Shown here: piece by piece, positions 14,255 through 19,596 of the stretch | Numbering within the stretch: the first letter of the stretch is position 1 | Layout of the letters: each line of letters opens with the position of its first letter | Assembly (NCBI GenBank): GCA_030740295.1 | Contig: JASLXP010000386.1 | Coordinates: 1 to 19,596, forward strand | Source: Planctomycetota bacterium | GTDB taxonomy: Bacteria > Planctomycetota > PUPC01 > JACPCR01 | Direction: 5' to 3' | DNA length: 19,596 nucleotides | The notes under the pieces: model-generated | The model's input: only the letters and a program-made list of their open reading frames with translations | What the model was told of the DNA's origin: nothing | The model's database searches: none | Position numbers and translations under genes: made by a program

Positions 14255-17200
14255 ATGCCACGTTCCTTTATTACTTCTTCAAAAGTATCTGCCCTTAATC
14301 AGGCAACCTACCTCGAGGACCGAATGTTCGCCTCTTTCCTCGTCATACAGGGCATCATCGATAAGGAGCACATCGAATCCCTTATTGAAGAGCGAAGGCC
14401 CAGGTACGATCAGGGCACGCCGCTCCTGCCACTGCGATACGATTTAATCGAAGAGGGAATCATCGATGAGCCCACAGGCGAGAAAGTGATGGAACCTATC
14501 CGGGGATTCCTGGAGGCAGAAAAGAAGACACATGGTCTCTTTGGCCGCCCCCTGTTTGGCATGGTGGCCATCAAGAAGGATTTCCTGACTTACGACCAGT
14601 TGGCAGAGCTGATGGTGAAACAGCACCAACTCAGGTCAACTGGCAGGAAGTCCCAGCTAATCGGCCAGCTCGCGCTCGGCCTCGGAATGCTCAGCGACCA
14701 GCAGATCCTGGCCATCAGTGAGGCGCAGAGCTTCCCGCTTATCCGATGGATCAAACAGTTCACCCGATTTGCAGCAAAGAATAAGACTGTCATTCACGTG
14801 GGCGTTCCTGCCGTTCTCGCCGGGCTCGTAATAACTCTCATTTATTTCGTTTATTTCCAGCGGCGGTTTGCTGATTCGATTAGCGAGTATTTCGAACGCA
14901 TGGAATGGATGTCTTACGATCTGCGATTTCGTATCCGGGACGGCTTGGCCCCAATCGACCCCTACGACACAGAAAATCGGGCGACTCTCTGGTCAGAGAA
15001 GCGCAAGCTGCCGACGGATGTGGTCATCGTTGATATCGACCAGCGTACCATGCAGCGCTTCGAAAACCGGTGGCCGTTCTCACGCGCCGAAATGGGGCTG
15101 CTGGTGGACAGACTGGCGGATGCGGGGGTCAAGGCGGCGGGATGGGACGTTCTGTTCACCTCGCCAGACAACCCGGATGAGATCGAGCTGATGAAAGGTC
15201 TCGTCGAAAAGTTTCAGGACATGCATGGAATTGAAGACGCCCTTGGAGGCCAGGGAAGCGCGGCTGAACAAAGTGGAACTGCCGAATTTGATTTTGGCGA
15301 TTTCGATGAAGCAGATTCAACTGAAACGAAACCCAAGAAGGAGAGCACTGACAAGGAGGGCTCCGATTTTGATTTCGATTTCGGTGATGAAGACACCAAA
15401 ACGGAAGACACCGAAAAGACGGGCGCCGAGGCCGCGCCGGATGGCCAAGGCAAGGATAAGGCCGCCGATGATGACGCGGACTTTGATTTCGATTTCGGCG
15501 AAGAGGAAGATGGCAAAGGCTCGAAAGGCGGTGACGGCCCCAAAGGCAAAACTGGTGAAGGTCAGAAAAAAGCAAAGCCAGAGGCGGCCGCCGCATCGGA
15601 TGATGCCGATTTCGATTTTGATTTTGAGGAAACTGAGAAACCAGCCGGACAGAAAGAATCCGACAAACCAGCCGGTCAGAAGAAGTCAGAAGATGATTTT
15701 GAGTTCCCCGAAGAAAGCGTCACTGAGAATCCGACCGCCAGCACAGACCATCCGCCGTTCTATCCGGTATTGAAGAACGCGTATCAGGATATGCTGCATG
15801 ACAAAGAATTCGCCAAAGCCATTACCAACAGCTACGACAATCACGGGCTGCGCAACGTTGCTGCCATGTACTTCATCCCGGAAGAGCTGCGCGAAACAGC
15901 GAAGAGCCAAGTGGACCTCGACAGGGAGCTCTTCGGCCGATCTGCATTCATGTTTCGCGTCCCCCTTCGACCGCGCACCTATGAAAAGATTCCCGACGAA
16001 GAGGGCGGCGAAGAACGCCTCCTGCTTGACGTTGAAACCTTCATACCCTCAATGGTCGGCGTGCTTGGCACGATCAAGCCGATTAGCGAGGCCGTCGAAA
16101 GCCAGGGCTTCGTCAACACGATTGTCGACCATGACGGTGTCCTCCGTGCCATGTGGACTGCGATTCCGTTCCGGCTCAATGAAGGATCGTCTGGTATCGA
16201 GTTCTATCCTTCCATGGCATTTCAGACCGCTTCCTATTACCTCGAAAATGAAGAAGAAGCCTCCGACCCTTCAGTGGGCTGGACGTGGGACTACAAGGGC
16301 GCCAAAGCCGGCGCGTACGCGCGGGATACGAGCATCGGAGAATACAAGCTGGATTTGGCCCGCGATGGACGCATGCTTTTGAATTTCTACGGCGAGGGAA
16401 ACTGGAAGGAATTCTTCGAGGTCACCTTCTGCGGCGCAGCAAAAGAGATTGGCACGTTCGCATTCAAGAAGAGTGCTGACGACGCAACAGAGAACATACA
16501 GCAGTATTTGAAACGCCTTGGCTACAAAGTTGGTACGCCGGTGATTGCGAGAACCGTCCAACCCCAGGGAAATAATCCCGATATCGAGCGCACCGCAAAA
16601 TTCTGGTGCACCACTCAGAGCGACTGGGCTAAGACATTAGGCAAACAGAAGCAAGAACTCGAGGCCGCCAAGAAAGCACACGATGATATCGAGAAAGAGG
16701 GGCCCGGGGAGAATTCAACGGTCCTGAAGGATGCAAAAACCAGATTGAAAAAAGCACAAGACAACTATCGTCTCTTCTCATCGCTTTTGAGCCCGGGTCA
16801 CATCTTCTTCTTCCCTCCATCTGAACCAAAGAAAACATGCCAGGTCGTTGGCGTTGTCGAGAATCAAAGCAACATAGAGGTTCCGTCCGATGGCATCACA
16901 CTCAATCAGGCTATTGAAAATGCAGGAGGATTCAGGGCAACTGGAACTGTAGATGTCAGGCGTTCCTGTCTCATCAGGCCGGAAAAAGGTGGTGTTTATT
17001 CCTTCCATCCTGTTTTTCTTGACGGGCGTCTCATTGATTCCATACGAGTCCAGCAGGGCGACACGCTCGTCTTCCCCCGCGCTTACCATCGTGGTCGTGT
17101 GTTCAAGTACTACTCGTTCATTGATGTCTATGACCGCAAGGTCAGCTTTGATGAGCTCAAAGGCAAGGCCGTCATGGTCGGCTCCACAAGCCGCGAACTT

Positions 17201-18439
17201 GGCGACTTTCTGAACAGCCCCCACGGTGAGTTCCCCGGTCTCGAAATCCAGGCGACCTACTGTCAGAACATCATTCACAACAATCCCATTCGCAAAAGAG
17301 ATCTGGCAGCGTTCAACATCACCATGCTGGCATTCTTCACTGTCGCCGTGAGCGTGCTTGTTGGCCTGCTGCCTCAGCTTTGGGGCATCTTTGCGTTCGC
17401 AGCCGGAGTCGGCGGCTATTGCATCCTCTCCTATTACTACTTTGCACACGACCGCACCTGGATTGATATGGTCGCTCCCATATCTGGTATGTGCAGCGTG
17501 TTTGGGCTGGTCACCCTGTTCAAGCATTTCACCGAGCAACGAGAAAAGAAAAAGGTTCAGGGCATGTTTTCAACCATGGTCTCGCCCGAGGTGCTCGATT
17601 ACATGCAGGAGAATCCGGACCGCTTCCGTCTGACCGGAGAGAAGCGTATGGCCACCCTGTTCTTCTCTGACGTTGCCGGCTTCACCACTATCTCAGAGTC
17701 GCTCACCGCGGAAGCCCTCGCAATGGTCCTGAACCGATACTTGACCCCCATGTCAGACATCATCCTCAGTTACGGCGGCTACATCGATAAGTATGAAGGC
17801 GACGCCATCATGGCCGATTTCGGTGTCCCCATCTGGACGGATGAAGACGAGAACTCTCACGCGTGGAAGTGCTGCTGGGCCGCACTCGACCAGCAGGAAA
17901 AACTGCAGGAGATTCGACAGGAGATCCAGGACGAGTTCGGTGTAGACATCGACGTTCGCATGGGAGCAAACACCGGCGAAGTCTCAGCCGGAAACATGGG
18001 CTCGACCCAGAAGTTTCAATACACCGTCATGGGCGACGCGGTGAACCAGGCCGCGCGGTTCGAGCCTGCCAACAAGCCCTTTGATACCCACATCATGATC
18101 GGGCAGTCCACCAAAGAGATGTCCGAAGAAAAGATCGAAGTGCGCTTCCTGGCCGCCATGATCGTGAAGGGCAAAACCGAACCGGTCCTCACCTACGAGC
18201 TCGTCGGCAAAAAAGGCCAAGTACCTGCAGACATGATGAAAGTCATCGAGATCTTTGAAGAGGGATGGCACCTGCACGAGCAACAGAACTGGGACGAAGC
18301 CATCGCAAAATTTGATGAGGCCCTCGCCATCAGACCGGACGATGGCCCTTCGAGGGTCTACAAAGAGATGTGCGAAGACTACAAGGTCGAACCACCAAAA
18401 GAAGGCTGGAAGGGAGAGTGGATTCAGACGGAGAAGTAG
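14255..18439 (+). CDS. Class III adenylate cyclase with split CHASE2 domain, SLBB-like insert and TPR-like tail
   Basis: The protein has 1394 residues from the ATG at 14255 (alternative ATG at 14324 with GAGGA 4 bases before). Order: helical motif copies at about 25-158, of which LFGMVAIKKDFLTYDQL and LIGQLALGLGMLSDQQ resemble MshEN motifs; membrane segment 181-201; CHASE2 first half 205-318 (YDLRFRIRDG, TDVVIVDIDQRTM); acidic insert about 325-495 with repeated DFDFDF; CHASE2-like strands; a coiled-coil-like stretch 791-842; SLBB-like domain about 863-942 (VVGVVEN, NQAIENAGGF, VQQGDTLVFPR); CHASE2 end 950-1012 (GKAVMVGSTSRELGDF, FPGLEIQA); about three membrane segments 1017-1089; cyclase with metal residues D1139 and D1183, ATP-selecting K1179 and D1261, and N1264/R1268; TPR-like unit at 1325-1380. 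It should make cAMP in response to a periplasmic signal. Divergent from the Fe-S gene. Confidence 0.95.
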   Translation: MPRSFITSSKVSALNQATYLEDRMFASFLVIQGIIDKEHIESLIEERRPRYDQGTPLLPLRYDLIEEGIIDEPTGEKVMEPIRGFLEAEKKTHGLFGRPLFGMVAIKKDFLTYDQLAELMVKQHQLRSTGRKSQLIGQLALGLGMLSDQQILAISEAQSFPLIRWIKQFTRFAAKNKTVIHVGVPAVLAGLVITLIYFVYFQRRFADSISEYFERMEWMSYDLRFRIRDGLAPIDPYDTENRATLWSEKRKLPTDVVIVDIDQRTMQRFENRWPFSRAEMGLLVDRLADAGVKAAGWDVLFTSPDNPDEIELMKGLVEKFQDMHGIEDALGGQGSAAEQSGTAEFDFGDFDEADSTETKPKKESTDKEGSDFDFDFGDEDTKTEDTEKTGAEAAPDGQGKDKAADDDADFDFDFGEEEDGKGSKGGDGPKGKTGEGQKKAKPEAAAASDDADFDFDFEETEKPAGQKESDKPAGQKKSEDDFEFPEESVTENPTASTDHPPFYPVLKNAYQDMLHDKEFAKAITNSYDNHGLRNVAAMYFIPEELRETAKSQVDLDRELFGRSAFMFRVPLRPRTYEKIPDEEGGEERLLLDVETFIPSMVGVLGTIKPISEAVESQGFVNTIVDHDGVLRAMWTAIPFRLNEGSSGIEFYPSMAFQTASYYLENEEEASDPSVGWTWDYKGAKAGAYARDTSIGEYKLDLARDGRMLLNFYGEGNWKEFFEVTFCGAAKEIGTFAFKKSADDATENIQQYLKRLGYKVGTPVIARTVQPQGNNPDIERTAKFWCTTQSDWAKTLGKQKQELEAAKKAHDDIEKEGPGENSTVLKDAKTRLKKAQDNYRLFSSLLSPGHIFFFPPSEPKKTCQVVGVVENQSNIEVPSDGITLNQAIENAGGFRATGTVDVRRSCLIRPEKGGVYSFHPVFLDGRLIDSIRVQQGDTLVFPRAYHRGRVFKYYSFIDVYDRKVSFDELKGKAVMVGSTSRELGDFLNSPHGEFPGLEIQATYCQNIIHNNPIRKRDLAAFNITMLAFFTVAVSVLVGLLPQLWGIFAFAAGVGGYCILSYYYFAHDRTWIDMVAPISGMCSVFGLVTLFKHFTEQREKKKVQGMFSTMVSPEVLDYMQENPDRFRLTGEKRMATLFFSDVAGFTTISESLTAEALAMVLNRYLTPMSDIILSYGGYIDKYEGDAIMADFGVPIWTDEDENSHAWKCCWAALDQQEKLQEIRQEIQDEFGVDIDVRMGANTGEVSAGNMGSTQKFQYTVMGDAVNQAARFEPANKPFDTHIMIGQSTKEMSEEKIEVRFLAAMIVKGKTEPVLTYELVGKKGQVPADMMKVIEIFEEGWHLHEQQNWDEAIAKFDEALAIRPDDGPSRVYKEMCEDYKVEPPKEGWKGEWIQTEK

Positions 18440-18503
18440 GCTGCGTGGAGGTCTGGCTGGAGGTTGGCCAAACGGCTTCGTAGTGGGTCTTCAAAAGGAA
18501 GAG

Positions 18504-18532
18504 GGGCAAGCGAATTTGAGGGCAAGCGAATT
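18504..18532. repeat. 13-bp direct repeat
   Basis: GGGCAAGCGAATT occurs at 18504-18516 and again at 18520-18532, 16 bases apart. It lies between the cyclase stop and the tandem repeats. Function is unknown. Confidence 0.6.
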
Positions 18533-18600
18533 AGATGGCGGGACCGCAAAGGGGCCGTCAAGCTTGATCCGCAGGATGCTTGTGGAGCTCTGCCAGGCAT

Positions 18601-18715
18601 TTTTCTTCACTCGTTATTTCCTTGAACTCGTTGGAAGTGTTTCTCTTCATTCCTTGTTTCCCTGAATTCGTTGGAAGCATTTTCTTTACGTTGTTTCCCT
18701 GAATTCGTTATTGAC
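18601..18715. repeat. Three degenerate tandem repeats of about 36-40 bp upstream of the DapA-like gene
   Basis: Units run 18601-18639, 18640-18679 and 18680-18715. The core TTGTTTCCCTGAATTCGTT is identical at 18654-18672 and 18691-18709; the first unit has it at 18614-18632 with 3 mismatches. The last unit ends 6 bases before the ATG at 18722. They could bind a regulator or be a decaying minisatellite. Confidence 0.75.
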
Positions 18716-18721
18716 GTCACA

Positions 18722-19596
18722 ATGACCCCATCACTCTCAGCCTTACTCAAACGCGGCGCTGTCATCCCTGCCCACCCCCTCGCTCTTGACGAGAACCGGC
18801 GATTCGACGAACAGCGCCAGGTCGCATTGACCCGTTACTACATCGACGCCGGGGCCGGAGGCGTGGCCGTCGGCGTCCACACCACGCAGTTCGAGATCCG
18901 CGAGTCCGGGGTAGGACTCTTCGAACCGGTGTTGAGGCTCGCATCACAGACCGTCGATGCATATGCGGGGGACCGACCTGTCATGAAAATCGCCGGCATC
19001 TGCGGCAAGACCGATCAGGCAGTCAGCGAAGCAGAATTCGCCAGAGGATGCGGTTACCACGCGGGCCTGTTGAGTGTGGCCGCACTGAAGGAAGAGACGA
19101 TTCCGGAGCTCATCGACCACTGCCGCAAAGTGGCTGAAGTGATTCCCGTGTTTGGATTTTATCTGCAGCCCGCGGTTGGGGGACGGTTGCTCCCCTACCC
19201 TTTCTGGCGTGATTTCGCTTCCATCGAAAATGTCATTGGAATCAAGATGGCCCCCTTCAATCGCTACCAGACCATCGACGTCATCCGCGGCGTCTGCGAA
19301 TCCGATCGAGCGGATGAGATCGCTCTTTACACCGGCAACGACGACAACATCGTCGCCGACCTCTTGACCGAATACCGCATCAGAGTTGGGGATAAAGAGA
19401 AGCGCGTCCGCATCGTCGGCGGTCTGCTCGGGCATTGGGCCTGCTGGACGAAAGGAGCAGTCGATCTGCTTGACGAGGCACATGCCCTTGTCGACAGCGG
19501 TGCTTCCATCCCGCCCGAGTGGCTGACGCGTAACATTGATGTGACCGACGCCAATGCCGCCTTCTTTGATGTTGCTAACGGTTTTGCCGGATGCAT
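18722..19596 (+). CDS. DapA-like (dihydrodipicolinate synthase / N-acetylneuraminate lyase family) aldolase, 3' end outside window
   Basis: The frame is open from the ATG at 18722 to the window end, 291 codons. It starts LLKRGAVIPAHPLALDENRRFD, as in the family (variable barrel entry, then the first helix YYIDAGAGGVAVG). The Schiff-base lysine is K175 in VIGIKMAPF. Y147 in FGFYLQPA lies near the place of the catalytic tyrosine of DapA (normally PYYNKP), and T54-T55 in GVHTTQFEI replace the GTTGE motif. Family members join or split pyruvate-type adducts on a TIM barrel by way of a lysine Schiff base; the altered loops make true DapA activity doubtful and suggest another alpha-keto acid substrate. 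No Shine-Dalgarno is seen. Upstream are tandem repeats and a TGACGTCA palindrome at 18712-18719. Confidence 0.88.
   Translation, partial: MTPSLSALLKRGAVIPAHPLALDENRRFDEQRQVALTRYYIDAGAGGVAVGVHTTQFEIRESGVGLFEPVLRLASQTVDAYAGDRPVMKIAGICGKTDQAVSEAEFARGCGYHAGLLSVAALKEETIPELIDHCRKVAEVIPVFGFYLQPAVGGRLLPYPFWRDFASIENVIGIKMAPFNRYQTIDVIRGVCESDRADEIALYTGNDDNIVADLLTEYRIRVGDKEKRVRIVGGLLGHWACWTKGAVDLLDEAHALVDSGASIPPEWLTRNIDVTDANAAFFDVANGFAGC

Noticed and set aside
18712..18719. TGACGTCA as a CRE/CREB-type or bacterial regulator site
   Set aside because: An 8-base palindrome can occur by chance, and no bacterial regulator with this consensus can be named; noted only as context for the repeats.

Overview
The window looks like chromosomal DNA from an uncultured, Gram-negative-type bacterium with mid-to-high GC. 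The gene set (DUF1080 protein, sulfatase-fold enzyme, WD40 and PQQ-type propellers, CHASE2 adenylate cyclase, DapA-like aldolase, ChbG deacetylase) and the intergenic palindromes with a GGCGTCTCGCC core resemble what is seen in Planctomycetes/Lentisphaerae, Hydrogenedentes, Sumerlaeota and Poribacteria/Latescibacteria-type genomes. This is an impression from gene content; no rRNA or marker gene is present to fix the taxon. No tRNA, rRNA, CRISPR array, transposase or phage gene was seen. Few genes have a clear Shine-Dalgarno sequence.

Layout. Positions 1-3061 hold the 3' part of a large WD40-propeller protein with a duplicated N-terminal domain and an SH3-like domain. Then come a DUF1080 (3-keto-disaccharide hydrolase-like) gene and a probable TIM-barrel protein, which may both act on carbohydrates and both lack signal peptides. 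Two palindromic elements flank the latter. Next is a glyco-cluster: an NAD-dependent epimerase (minus), and divergently a ChbG/YdjC deacetylase interrupted by one in-frame TGA and translationally coupled (ATGA) to a GT4 glycosyltransferase. A minus-strand pair (63-aa protein plus SAM methyltransferase) converges on the glycosyltransferase with only 4 bp between stops. A sulfatase-fold enzyme with Thr at the formylglycine position follows.

Positions 11456-14133 carry a minus-strand, translationally coupled pair: a NapH/NosR-like membrane 4Fe-4S protein and an exported PQQ-like beta-propeller, which looks like a redox module. Divergent from it is a 1394-aa class III adenylate cyclase of unusual build: N-terminal MshEN-like helical motifs, a membrane segment, a CHASE2 domain split by a DFDFDF-rich acidic insert and an SLBB-like domain, more membrane segments, the cyclase, and a TPR-like tail. 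This is the most novel object in the window. The window ends in a DapA-like aldolase gene preceded by three degenerate tandem repeats.

The parts do not form one obvious pathway. Carbohydrate processing in the left half and a redox pair next to a multi-sensor cyclase in the right half are the two coherent themes.
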